A DNA stretch of 64,000 bases from CAYYIS01 sp964470965 (GTDB lineage: Bacteria > JAAXHH01 > JABIQT01), in assembly GCA_964470965.1 (NCBI GenBank), contig CAYYIS010000016.1, forward strand, positions 1-64,000, given 5' to 3'. Below the pieces are notes generated by a model that searched no databases, was not told the DNA's origin, and worked only from the letters and a program-made list of their open reading frames with translations. Below, piece after piece: positions 43,361 to 52,482 of the stretch (position 1 is its first letter; each line of letters starts with the position of its first letter). The translations under genes and the position numbers were made by a program.

Positions 43361-44595
43361 ATCAGGCACCTGCTATTCTGCAGGAGGACGATGGCTGGGT
43401 CATGCCCGGTATGGCCACAGCCCACTCACACGCATTCCAGAGAGCGCTGCGCGGCCGCACCCAACGGCGGGCGACCGAGGCCCGGTCGTTCTGGTCGTGG
43501 CGCGGGCTCATGTACAGCCTGGCGGAACGGCTCGATCCCGATGATATGTACGCTATCGCCCGATTCGCGTACACCGAACTGTCCATGTCCGGCGTAACCG
43601 CCGTCGGTGAGTTTCACTACGTGCATCATGGTGTGGACGGCCGCCCCTATGCCAACCGTACCGAGTTGGCCGACGCCGTCATCCGGGCTGCCCGCGACGT
43701 GGGCATACGTATATGCCTAATCCGCACGGCCTACATGAGGGGCGGCCACAACAAAACGCTCGAATTGGCACAAAATCGCTTTTCTGATCCATCTGTCGAT
43801 AACATTCTACACGACGTAGATACTCTGCGGTACCGTTATGCCGGCGACCCGATGGTGGCTGTTGCAATCGCCGCCCACAGCATCCGAGCGGTACCATTGC
43901 CTCATATCGTTGAGTTGACGGAATATGCAGACCGATATGAATTACCATTCCACATGCATGTTTGCGAACAGCGTAGAGAATTGGATGAATGCATGGCCGA
44001 GTACGGCACCACACCGATCGCGTTGCTTGCCGACAAGGGCATACTCTCTTCCCGCTTCGTAGGCGTCCATGCTACCCATCTATCGAATGAGGAGATCGCA
44101 GTCCTGGGCGCCGTCAAAGCGTTTATTTGCCTCTGCCGAACGACCGAGCGTGATCTCGGCGATGGTCTCCCGGAAATCTCCGATCTGCTTCAGGCAGGCA
44201 CTCGCCTGTGTGTGGGCGTGGACAGTCACGCCAGTGAGAACGCCTTCGAGGAGGTGCGCGCCGTCGAACTGGACGAGCGCTCCCGCGTGGAAGCCCGTCA
44301 TACCGCCGCCGAAGCTCCGGCGCTGCTGGACGCCGCAACCCGCCTCGGCTATGAAGCCTGCGGTCTTCCAAACGCCTGGCATGAAGACCGGGTTCATCTC
44401 AATGGCCATGATCCATCAATCGCGGCCATAGACGCCCCCCACGCACCCGACGCCATCCTGTTCGGCGCGACGCCGCGGGCAGTTAATAAAGTTGTTTTGG
44501 GAGATAAAAAGATTGTTGAAGGTGGGTACCATGTTCAATACGCAGCGGCGCTGGGGGGATATCAGGCGGCACTGAGAAAACTGAAACTGATTTGA
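43357..44595 (+). CDS. hutF: formimidoylglutamate deiminase
   Basis: Deaminates N-formimino-L-glutamate to N-formylglutamate. Amidohydrolase motifs match HutF in order: HSHAFQRALRGR, EFHYVHHGVDG, HSIRAVP, FHMHVCEQRREL, GVHATHLS, LCRTTERDLGDG and GVDSHASENAFEEVR. The protein starts directly at DGWVMPGMATAHSH, so the roughly 40 N-terminal residues that normally form part of the small beta-sandwich domain are missing or very short (412 residues against about 450). Overlap with hutI by four bases shows an operon. It implies the two-step branch to formylglutamate and then formate plus glutamate, though HutG is not nearby. Confidence 0.94.
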   Translation: MNQAPAILQEDDGWVMPGMATAHSHAFQRALRGRTQRRATEARSFWSWRGLMYSLAERLDPDDMYAIARFAYTELSMSGVTAVGEFHYVHHGVDGRPYANRTELADAVIRAARDVGIRICLIRTAYMRGGHNKTLELAQNRFSDPSVDNILHDVDTLRYRYAGDPMVAVAIAAHSIRAVPLPHIVELTEYADRYELPFHMHVCEQRRELDECMAEYGTTPIALLADKGILSSRFVGVHATHLSNEEIAVLGAVKAFICLCRTTERDLGDGLPEISDLLQAGTRLCVGVDSHASENAFEEVRAVELDERSRVEARHTAAEAPALLDAATRLGYEACGLPNAWHEDRVHLNGHDPSIAAIDAPHAPDAILFGATPRAVNKVVLGDKKIVEGGYHVQYAAALGGYQAALRKLKLI

Positions 44596-44795
44596 CCAGT
44601 AATTGGGGGGGCTATAGGTCGAGGCGGTTTCAAGTCGCCGCCCTTTGCCGGACGCGACCGTGCGCTGATCGCATACGGGCTCCCGGCACGGCAGGGACGC
44701 GATAATCTTATGACGCCGGCTGGTGGCACAAACGACTGGCGAGCCGCGGACTTTGAGGTTTACAAAGAGACGAAAAACGATGAAGGGGTAAACAT

Positions 44796-45350
44796 ATGGA
44801 TCTTCTAACTCAACCCTGGCCCTGGTATGTGGCCGGCCCATTGATCGGCTTGATGGTGCCGTTACTTCTGCTGCTGGGTAATAAAAAGTTCGGTGTGTCA
44901 TCAGCGCTACGGCAGGTATGTGCGGCGTGTGTGCCGGCTAAGGTGCCGTTTCTGCAGTACGACTGGAAAGCCGATACATGGAACCTGTATTTCGTGTTGG
45001 GCATCGCGCTTGGCGGATTTCTGGCTGCCACATTCATGCCGAACCAGATGGATCTAGCCATATCAGAGAATACGAAGGCAGCGCTTCAGGCCCAGGGCAT
45101 CACCGACCTCAGCGGACTGGTGCCAGTTCAGCTTTTTTCATGGGAATCATTGGGGACGTTAAACGGATTGCTGCTGATGGTCCTCGGCGGCTTCCTGGTG
45201 GGTTTCGGTTCCCGTTACGCCGGCGGTTGTACGTCCGGCCATGCCATCATGGGTCTTTCGACTCTGCAACCGGCTTCTCTGGTCGCCATGCTCTCATTTT
45301 TTGTGGGCGGTCTGTTCATTACCCATGTGGTGTATCCGATTATATTTTAG
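44796..45350 (+). CDS. YeeE/YedE-family half-protein A
   Basis: A membrane protein of the YeeE/YedE (TsuA, thiosulfate or sulfur transport) family. Four or five hydrophobic segments, with the signature FGSRYAGGCTSGHAIMG near residue 145 that carries the conserved pore Cys. About 184 residues, half the size of full TsuA. AAGGGG lies eight bases before the ATG. The second half-gene follows after ten bases, so the two probably form a heteromeric or split transporter. Confidence 0.88.
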   Translation: MDLLTQPWPWYVAGPLIGLMVPLLLLLGNKKFGVSSALRQVCAACVPAKVPFLQYDWKADTWNLYFVLGIALGGFLAATFMPNQMDLAISENTKAALQAQGITDLSGLVPVQLFSWESLGTLNGLLLMVLGGFLVGFGSRYAGGCTSGHAIMGLSTLQPASLVAMLSFFVGGLFITHVVYPIIF

Positions 45351-45360
45351 GGAGCTTTCA

Positions 45361-45771
45361 ATGAAACAGACAGGATACATAGTTCCAGGTACACTGTTCG
45401 GAGTACTCCTGTACAAAAGCGAGGTAATTTCCTGGTTCCGGATTCAGGAAATGTTCCGATTCGAATCGATTCATATGTACGGTATTATCGGAATCGCCGT
45501 GGTAACCGGAGTGTTTTCTGTGATGCTGATCCAACGCCTGCAGGCCACTGCCTTCAACGGCGAGACCGTAGATATACCCAACAGAACGTTCCACCACGGC
45601 AACTGGATTGGTGGTATCCTCTTCGGCATGGGCTGGGCCCTGACCGGCGCCTGTCCCGGCCCACTGTTCACACACATTGGTGCGGGCACCTCAGTGATGA
45701 TCGTGGCTCTGGCGAGTGCACTGGCAGGGACCTGGGCATACAGCTATTTACGGCCGAGGCTGCCGCATTAG
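45361..45771 (+). CDS. YeeE/YedE-family half-protein B
   Basis: The partner of the preceding gene (DUF6691-type). Three or four hydrophobic segments and the second family signature, GWALTGACPGPLFTHIG, with a conserved Cys. 136 residues from ATG 45361, which has AGGGAG just upstream; an upstream frame from 45241 overlaps the first half and is an artefact. With half A it should move thiosulfate, sulfite or polysulfide across the inner membrane. Together with the TauE/SafE gene this gives the window two sulfur-anion transport systems. Confidence 0.88.
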   Translation: MKQTGYIVPGTLFGVLLYKSEVISWFRIQEMFRFESIHMYGIIGIAVVTGVFSVMLIQRLQATAFNGETVDIPNRTFHHGNWIGGILFGMGWALTGACPGPLFTHIGAGTSVMIVALASALAGTWAYSYLRPRLPH

Positions 45772-45852
45772 AATGACGCGGACCGGGTAAATTTCAGAGC
45801 AGTCTGTACTCGATAAGTGTGTTTACCGGGCAAAAACCGGCTCGAGGAAATC

Positions 45853-47895
45853 CTATTTCCACGCGATCACGCCAACCTTCACCAGATCATCCAGGTATCG
45901 GGCTATTACGTCCTGCGGCACGGGCCCGAATTCCGCGCTGACGGCATGACGGATGTCGGTCACCGTCAGCCGGCCGTCAATGAAATTCACCAGTTCGAAT
46001 CGCGCATTACCGTTGAGTGTGAACTCCGGTGATCGATACCAGGCGGCATCCGCTGCGGGCAGCTTACTGGCGGGCAATCCGAAATTGAGCGGTCCCCGGG
46101 TGTTGCGGATCGGGACACGCGTATCCGGTGTTGCAGGTAAATTCCGGGGCATGTCCCCGTCAGCACCTCTCTCGTGAGCGATGAGTTTGAGGGTGTTTCC
46201 GTAAGCGAGATGCTGGCGCCGTAACTCTCGTCGAAGCAGTTCCACTGTCTTCCGAATCGACCTATCGTTGTGGTAGTACAAAACCGAAGAAATAGCGCCT
46301 GTTTCCCTGGCCACAGCATGATCCAGGATATTCTGCGCTTCCGCCCAGCCTGTTGACGGGTCCGAAGCGGCAATGAGCAGAGAACGGGCACGCTTCAGTT
46401 CGAGTACCAGCCTTGCCGCGCTGTTGGCTGTAGCAAGGTACACCAGTTCCTGGGCCTCGTCCGATGAGAGGTTAGCCAGATAGAGCAGGGCGCCGGTGGC
46501 AATAAGCTCACAGCGTTCCAACTCGACCGGATCCACCTTGTCGGGAGTATCTTCCGACGTGTGGTGGGTGTAATCGGGACCGTGGGTAAACATGACGCCG
46601 GGGATTTTGAGATCGATGAACATGGTATGATCGCTGCCGCCGGAGTAGGGCGTCACCCGGTAGTTCATGGCGGACAGGCTGCCGCGGGGCGTGCGCACGT
46701 CCATACCGTCCACCATGGCCGCCATATTCTCGACAACGTCGTTGACGACGGAGGGCAGCGAATCCGGCGTGCGGGTGAGGATTAGGCGGGAATGGAGCAA
46801 CTCCAGGTGTTCTCCAACCATATCCATGTTCATGTTCGCAAGAAACTTGCCACCTGCCGTGGGACCGATCAATTCAGGATGCCTGTCTATATAAGCCATG
46901 GTCCCGTACCACTCCGGAATCCAGATGAATCGCAGGGACCGTTTGGGCGCTGCCATTCGGCCCGAGTCGATGAGCTGCTTCAAGGATCGAGCGATGTCAA
47001 GGAGAGCGGCCGAACCGCTGGCATTGTCATTAGCGGATTCCTTGGGATGGTCCAGATGGGCGCTGAACACCAGCTCTTCATCCGGCATTTCAGAACCTCG
47101 TATGTGAGCGACTACCACGTCCATGTAGTAGGGTTCCAGTCCGATGCCTTTCACCTGTCCGCGTACCACCACCTTCCGGCCGGATTTTAGGATCTCCCGC
47201 AGTTTTTCTCCCTGCCGGTTCGTGAGATTGAATCCAAACGTCACCTCATCCAGTTCTTCGGTCCGCGGCCACATGCCGGTGTAAGCGAGCATATCGGGGT
47301 ATTCTTTCGCCCGGTTGTCGTCCAGGTAACAAACCACAGCCTTTGCACCGTATTTCAGCACCGCCAGCCGGTGCACGGCGCCGCCGTTGCCTGTGGCAAG
47401 TACAATCTTTTCCCTAACGTCCTTATCCACATAATCCGCATCGCTGGTCCCGCGACCGACCCACACCAGTTCGGCGGTCGCATCACCCGCATTGGAGTAG
47501 GTGATGACGCTCATACCAATTTCCGGATAGCCGGTGATACGCTCTTCATACGGCGCGAGCATGCGCAGTTCGCCCCATTCTATTGCCCAGCCGGAGGGAG
47601 ACTGCCAGGTCTGATATGTAACTCTGCCGTCCGACGGAAACGACTCCACATACGCGTCCTGTTCGGAAAAACCGTAGTTTCTCAGCTCTTCAACCACATA
47701 ATTCGCCGCATCCCGATACCCGCGCGAACCCTGAATCCGATGGTTACGCGTGATCGCGATGACATGGTCCTTGGCTATCTCACCGCTGAGCGCCTCATGC
47801 AGTAGATCGCGTACCGCAGGATCGAGCAGATCCTGGGCAATTGTCGGAGCAGTCAGGAGGAGTGTCAGAATCAAAGAGAACAGATGTTTTTTCAT
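45853..47895 (-). CDS. secreted M28-family aminopeptidase
   Basis: Zinc aminopeptidase with Sec signal MKKHLFSLILTLLLTAPTIAQ. A PA-like domain (about residues 130-260) is inserted before the catalytic M28 core. Ligands: His and Asp of FSAHLDHPKESANDNASG, Glu in IPEWYGTM, Asp in NMDMVG, His in HHTSEDTPDKVDP. The HxD that is broken in the fusion at 30690 is intact here. The C-terminal 70 residues form a winged-helix-like tail (DGRLTVTDIRHAVSAEF, VIARYLDDLVKVGVIAW) shared with that fusion. It starts four bases after a sulfatase relic and uses a ribosome site (GGAAGGATAA) overlapping that relic's stop. Confidence 0.9.
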   Translation of the reverse strand: MKKHLFSLILTLLLTAPTIAQDLLDPAVRDLLHEALSGEIAKDHVIAITRNHRIQGSRGYRDAANYVVEELRNYGFSEQDAYVESFPSDGRVTYQTWQSPSGWAIEWGELRMLAPYEERITGYPEIGMSVITYSNAGDATAELVWVGRGTSDADYVDKDVREKIVLATGNGGAVHRLAVLKYGAKAVVCYLDDNRAKEYPDMLAYTGMWPRTEELDEVTFGFNLTNRQGEKLREILKSGRKVVVRGQVKGIGLEPYYMDVVVAHIRGSEMPDEELVFSAHLDHPKESANDNASGSAALLDIARSLKQLIDSGRMAAPKRSLRFIWIPEWYGTMAYIDRHPELIGPTAGGKFLANMNMDMVGEHLELLHSRLILTRTPDSLPSVVNDVVENMAAMVDGMDVRTPRGSLSAMNYRVTPYSGGSDHTMFIDLKIPGVMFTHGPDYTHHTSEDTPDKVDPVELERCELIATGALLYLANLSSDEAQELVYLATANSAARLVLELKRARSLLIAASDPSTGWAEAQNILDHAVARETGAISSVLYYHNDRSIRKTVELLRRELRRQHLAYGNTLKLIAHERGADGDMPRNLPATPDTRVPIRNTRGPLNFGLPASKLPAADAAWYRSPEFTLNGNARFELVNFIDGRLTVTDIRHAVSAEFGPVPQDVIARYLDDLVKVGVIAWK

Positions 47896-47899
47896 GGTT

Positions 47900-48237
47900 T
47901 TATCCTTCCCATAAACGTGTTAACTCCGCCTGCATCTCGCCGAGGACGGGGCGTGCTTCTGATGCGGCCATTATGTTGTTCAGCTCGGAGAGCGGAGCGG
48001 AGCAGAAGGCGTTCAGGAACCGAGCACTCTCGTAGCCGATCCGGTCGATATTCGGCGTGTACACGAACGGATGTCCGGCGATCCCAATGTCGTCCCAGCG
48101 GAGATCGTCCACCACGACCCCGATGATGTTGGGCCGCTTGTCAACGTTCTGATTGGCGTGGCGGTGCCGGGGTATTGCCAGCCCCAGTCCCCGGCCCCTG
48201 CCAGCTTCGGAAAATCACGACGGTTGACCATGCTCAT
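47900..48237 (-). pseudogene. internally deleted, frameshifted sulfatase
   Basis: Start ATG 48235-48237 encodes MSMVNRRDFPKLAGAG, a Tat-like N terminus. A frameshift around 48150-48170 then leads into RPNIIGVVVDDLRWDDIGIAG, HPFVYTPNIDRIGYESARF and LNAFCSAPLS, the normal start of a Cys-type sulfatase up to just before the catalytic Cys. At once it jumps to ELNNIMAASEARPVLGEMQA and ELTRLWEG, a sulfatase C-terminal end. So several hundred codons including the active-site motif are deleted. It cannot encode an active enzyme. Its stop provides the ribosome site of the M28 gene. Confidence 0.75.
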
Positions 48238-48250
48238 GAGAACTTCTTGG

Positions 48251-49048
48251 TTATACCCAGGCTTCGCAGCCTTCAAACGGCATGTGTTGACCTTCCACAT
48301 ACCTGGGAAATGGCAGGTAATGCTGGGCGTTGATCCCATCCGCCGGCTCGCCCCGGAACAGGAAAGCACTGGGCCATTTTTCTGCGGTGATGCGTGTGGT
48401 GGCGGGCATGTATTGTATGGAGCCGCCGCGCCGCCAGAAATCGCTCCGGTTGGGCTCGGATCCGTGAAGGATGAGTGGGTGGTGAATAGAGATATCGCCG
48501 GGGTTGAGACATACGTCCAGCGCGCTGGTTTCGTCCAGCGCTACAGGATCTACCGAATTGAGTATGTAGTTTTCATCTTTGTTAATCAGATGTCTCTGCA
48601 AGCCCATCCTGTGGGAGCCGGGAATGAAGCGTACGCATCCGTTTTCACGGGTCGTAGCCGAAACCGCAAACCAAATGGTAATAACATCCATCGGAGCGAG
48701 CGGCCAGTAATTTCCGTCCTGATGCCACAGGACTCCCTTGCCCTGGCGGGGCGGTTTGGCGATGTAATCAGCGGCGAAGAAAGCGATGCTCGGCCCCACC
48801 AACGATTCGGCGACATCAAGCAGGTTTTTATCACTCACGAATCGGACCCAGAATGGATCTTCCGCAATAAGCCAGTGTCCCAGCGACTCCGGTCGCAGAG
48901 ACGGATGCTTTTTCATCAGCCAGTCGATGTGCCGGCCCAGCTCCATCACCAATTCCGTGTCCAGTACACCGCGCACCACTACGACTCCGTCCCCTTCGTA
49001 AGCAGGCTTGATGCCGTGGAGCTGTTGTGGAGTGAATTCGTGCAGCAT
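48251..49048 (-). CDS. phytanoyl-CoA dioxygenase family protein
   Basis: A Fe(II)/2-oxoglutarate oxygenase of the PhyH family with an intact triad: His and Asp in LWHQDGNYWPLAP, the distal His in HPLILHGSEPNRSDFWRRG, and the Arg just after. The middle loop is VRFIPGSHRMGLQRH. It is about 265 residues. Similar in motif to the gene at 16182 but not a close copy. It precedes the sulfatase relic by 13 bases on the same strand, so it was probably cotranscribed with the sulfatase and the M28 peptidase. No clear Shine-Dalgarno is seen. Substrate unknown. Confidence 0.88.
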   Translation of the reverse strand: MLHEFTPQQLHGIKPAYEGDGVVVVRGVLDTELVMELGRHIDWLMKKHPSLRPESLGHWLIAEDPFWVRFVSDKNLLDVAESLVGPSIAFFAADYIAKPPRQGKGVLWHQDGNYWPLAPMDVITIWFAVSATTRENGCVRFIPGSHRMGLQRHLINKDENYILNSVDPVALDETSALDVCLNPGDISIHHPLILHGSEPNRSDFWRRGGSIQYMPATTRITAEKWPSAFLFRGEPADGINAQHYLPFPRYVEGQHMPFEGCEAWV

Positions 49049-49895
49049 GGCAGAAGGTCCTGTCCCATATGCGGATTTTAAGGTTTATATTTTCAGAATA
49101 TATCCTGCTTGGGCAAAAAAAACAAGGGGGCTAATAACCTCATGCCCGATACCATCTCGTTTTGTTTTGGTATGGCACCCTTCAACCTGACATCGTGCAG
49201 GCAAGTCATGCGCCCCTGCGGATCCGGAAGGCCGTTCCGAGCGACGTCGTCCATCACACCTTAGAACGCATCCGGCTCTCCAGGGGTAGTGTACTGATTC
49301 GGGAATATCCGGAGGCCGCCCATCGACTCGCCGTGAAGAGGCCCCGCAAATTCTTTAGTGGCGCCTACCGCTTGAAGGGAACCCCGCCTCACCACGGCAA
49401 ATTCATCTTCTTCGATGTATTCGATGCCATTGTACAATCATACACTGTGTCTCCTGTGTAGAATGGCTCGTCATGGCTGGTAAATCAGCGGAATTTTTCC
49501 ATAGGGTCGTCATGAAGTGACCAGATGTGTTCAACTACAAGTTACGTAGGAAGCACCTTCAATTTCCTTTGACAATTACGAGGCCTGTCTGCAACATAAT
49601 CCGGTGGCCACAACAGCGTCACAATGGGAATTGATGTTAAACGGATGCCTATGTGTTTGAGATTACCATGTACCGAAAGTACCGGTGCCCGGGTTGCAGG
49701 TTCAACAAATGGAGATCCGGTGGGCCGGAAGTCGATCATCATTTTGTAGACGTCCCCTGGGCGGCAATTCGGTTAAGATCATACATAGTCGCCCGAAGTT
49801 AGGACTTTGGTGACTTATATTATGAATCCGGCGGCGACAGATGTCCGTCAAATGCAATGAAATTCAATGCTTCGAATTTATGAAAAGGACCAGGT
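49049..49895. other. gene-poor stretch with possible transposase relic
   Basis: No intact gene. Short frames on both strands at 49160-49460 have no recognisable motif. A zinc-finger-like fragment at 49668-49802 resembles a transposase end. The region separates divergent genes. Confidence 0.45.
49668..49802 (+). pseudogene. possible ISL3-type transposase fragment
   Basis: The frame from ATG 49668 reads YRKYRCPGCRFNKW and then FVDVPWAAIRL before a stop at 49800. In ISL3-family transposases a Cys-rich finger (RRFRCxxC) is followed at about this distance by VPWA. The match is short, there are no terminal repeats and the rest is missing, so this is tentative. Confidence 0.25.
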
Positions 49896-50891
49896 ATGTC
49901 ACTTGCCATCACACCGTGGAAGTACGGTAAACAATGGGTCTACTCCATCACCTACGACGAAGCGCTGGCGGATCTACACCGGTACGCGGTGCCTATGCAC
50001 GAAGCATACGGTATCCCAGGACATGTGGAGGTGGTTGTAGGGCAGATGGGGCAGATCCGGCAAATCGGAAACTCGAGCTTCAACGGATACCGTCATATGA
50101 ACGGTGAGGAACTAAGAGAGCTCATCCACTTCGGGTGGGGCGTGGGAAACCATTCCTGGACTCACCAGGTGATTACTCCGGAAATGACGGAGCAGGAGGT
50201 TGGACGTGCGAAAGAGGAGTTGGAGGAAACGATTGACATGCCGGTACTGCTGTTCTGTTCACCGGGCGACAACAACAACATGGCCGATCATGTGCTGGCA
50301 GCGTGCCGATCATATGGTTACCTGGGCGCCATGAGCATCACGGACGCGCTGAATCGGCCCGAAGACGAGCTCTTCTGGATCAATCGGACACCGTTACACG
50401 ACCAGTACTACGCACCGTTCTTCAGTGCCTACGATCCCTACCGCAACATTCGCCGAGCCCAGGCGGTAAACGGCTGGCTGATCGACTACTGCCACTGCCC
50501 ACTCGAAGCACCGCTCCATCCGAACAAGGACTGCTCGGAGGCCCAGCTGCGGGAGCGGTTTGAGACGGTGCTGTCGGAGGGAGGTGACGCCCTCTGGTGT
50601 ACAACACCCGAAGAAGCGCTGAGTTATCACCTGATGCGACGCCATGCTCAGATTGAGTCTATCGAGATATCGGACCGCGTCCATCATTACCGGCTCCACC
50701 TCCATGGATTGCCGGACGCCGTTCCTTATCGTACACTTACGCTGGAGGCACCGGTTCCGGTGGCTTTTTGCCGCGACCCGCATGTACAGGTGGACGGTGT
50801 TACCTTCCCAGTGGAGCCGGTGCGCCCCCAGGTACTGAGGTTCACGGCGGAATTCAGAGACGGCACGGATATCATGGTCGGCTTATGGTAA
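49896..50891 (+). CDS. polysaccharide deacetylase (NodB-like) family protein
   Basis: A carbohydrate esterase family 4-type fold. Motif 1 appears as SITYDEA (usual TFDD has its second Asp changed to Glu), motif 2 as GNHSWTH with the two metal histidines, and motif 3 as LFCSPGDNNN. A C-terminal beta-rich extension (VPYRTLTLEAPVPV) may be a small sandwich domain. No signal peptide, so its substrate would be an intracellular oligosaccharide. Convergent with the ankyrin gene with no base between the stops. Confidence 0.8.
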   Translation: MSLAITPWKYGKQWVYSITYDEALADLHRYAVPMHEAYGIPGHVEVVVGQMGQIRQIGNSSFNGYRHMNGEELRELIHFGWGVGNHSWTHQVITPEMTEQEVGRAKEELEETIDMPVLLFCSPGDNNNMADHVLAACRSYGYLGAMSITDALNRPEDELFWINRTPLHDQYYAPFFSAYDPYRNIRRAQAVNGWLIDYCHCPLEAPLHPNKDCSEAQLRERFETVLSEGGDALWCTTPEEALSYHLMRRHAQIESIEISDRVHHYRLHLHGLPDAVPYRTLTLEAPVPVAFCRDPHVQVDGVTFPVEPVRPQVLRFTAEFRDGTDIMVGLW

Positions 50892-51968
50892 TCAGGCTTC
50901 CGGTGCGTTCATGGCCCACAGTTTCTCCGCCTCCTGCGCCGCGCTTCGCCATTCTGGTTCATGCTTGTAACGCATCGCGTAGCCCAGCGGTGTGAATTCC
51001 CGCACTTCCCGGAAATAGTGATCCTGGCCTTTGTGCATGCAGTCCATGATTTTACCATCGGGTGGATCTTCCTGTATATGGGCCTTTATTGTCAGGTCGG
51101 GACTCTTTCCCAGCAGATATTCGAATATCCCGTAACCACCCCAGGTGCTTCTCCCGATAATGTGAAAAATGGGGGACTGCCCACCCACCCCGTTTTTGCC
51201 GATAAGAGCCTTAGCATTGATATCCGCGCCATGTTCAAGCAGGACATCTATGCACGGACGCACATAGTACTCGACGGCGATATGCAACAGGGTGCTGCCC
51301 CTGAGCGTAAGAAAGTCGCCGTAGTCGAAATCATAGTGCCTTTTGGCAAGAGCCGGATCCTCCGCAAGGCGTGCAGCCAGTAGGTCCGGCCTGCCTCGTA
51401 GAATGTCCATGATGGGTCCATCTTCGTATTCGGCGCCGGCGTCGATAAACAAACTCACGCATTCAGGGAGGCGGAACGACCGGGCATAGGTCTGCATATT
51501 CGCCATGAGGACGGAGCATCCCCATCCTTCGTGGTAGTAATTCGGGTTCGCGCCTCTGCCGAGCAACCAGCGTATCGTGTCCGGCGCCTGAGCTTCGCAG
51601 GCCAGCATAAGAGCTCCGTCCATATCGAATGCGGCACCGTGTTCATACAACAGGTCCATCGCGGCTATATCACCCCGCCCCATGGCACGGCTCATGGGAT
51701 TGCCGTAGGGAGTGTTCACGTTTACGTCCGCCCCGGATTGGATCAGCACTTTCATAACCTCTACCTTACCGAAATTTGCGGCGTAAGCCAGGGGATGGTT
51801 GTTGTACTGTCTGGAAAGCCAGTCACATTCTCGATTCACCACGCCGGGGTCTTTTGCTATGAGTGCTTTGAGTTTTTCAAGGTCGCTTTCCTGGATCGCA
51901 TTTTCCAGCTTTCGCATGAAGGAATCGTCCTTCGACGGATCGTTACCCTGGAGATCATCCCGATGCAA
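50892..51968 (-). CDS. ankyrin-repeat protein
   Basis: About 358 residues with at least six ankyrin repeats. Clear ones are HPLAYAANFGKVEVMKVLIQ then SGADVNVN, DIAAMDLLYEHGAAFD, APDTIRWLLGRGANPN, and TLLHIAVEYYVRPCIDVLLE then HGADINAK. No other domain or signal peptide is visible, so a protein-binding scaffold is the only safe function. Two starts have ribosome sites: TTG 51968 (AAGGAAG) and ATG 51917 (AAGGA); I give the longer. Confidence 0.88.
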   Translation of the reverse strand: MHRDDLQGNDPSKDDSFMRKLENAIQESDLEKLKALIAKDPGVVNRECDWLSRQYNNHPLAYAANFGKVEVMKVLIQSGADVNVNTPYGNPMSRAMGRGDIAAMDLLYEHGAAFDMDGALMLACEAQAPDTIRWLLGRGANPNYYHEGWGCSVLMANMQTYARSFRLPECVSLFIDAGAEYEDGPIMDILRGRPDLLAARLAEDPALAKRHYDFDYGDFLTLRGSTLLHIAVEYYVRPCIDVLLEHGADINAKALIGKNGVGGQSPIFHIIGRSTWGGYGIFEYLLGKSPDLTIKAHIQEDPPDGKIMDCMHKGQDHYFREVREFTPLGYAMRYKHEPEWRSAAQEAEKLWAMNAPEA

Positions 51969-52482
51969 TTTGAACTTCCTTTTTTAGCCGTTTTTCGACT
52001 TCATACACCTGCTATTGCGGCGTGGTCGCGGGCACGCCCAGAAACGACGCATTTCCCCTCTCCGTAGAGATCTGATTTTTTAATGCGGCGGCAACCTGGC
52101 GATGATCCGCCCAAAGATTCTCATCCTGAAGGGCTCATTTTTCAGATCCATTTTATCCATCATACTATGCGACGGCCCGGCCAGTAGGGGAGCAACTTTT
52201 ACCTCCGATGAAGGTGTGCACCTGCCTGCACGGATTCTGCTAACTTAAAGACAGGCAGTACAAGGCATCGCATCGCATTCGACCCAATAAATATGATCGA
52301 CTCATTATTTGGTTGGGAATGTGAAAAATAGGAGTATACGAAAAATATAGTCTCCTGTAATTTAATCACAAAAAGGTTTTTTGAAGAGTTGCAGTAACGA
52401 TAAAATATTGACTAATTACCGGCTCTACTGTACATCAACAGAATAATATAAGAACAGGACGACATTAGAAAGGGCGGGCACC
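51969..52482. other. intergenic region, AT-rich at right
   Basis: No gene found. Between about 52300 and 52470 the sequence is AT-rich and holds a possible promoter for the enolase-superfamily gene (52408-52436). Confidence 0.5.
52408..52436 (+). promoter_or_regulatory. possible promoter for enolase-superfamily gene
   Basis: TTGACT (52408-52413), 17 bases, TACATC (52431-52436). Start near 52443 gives a leader of about 40 bases. The -10 is weak. Confidence 0.4.
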
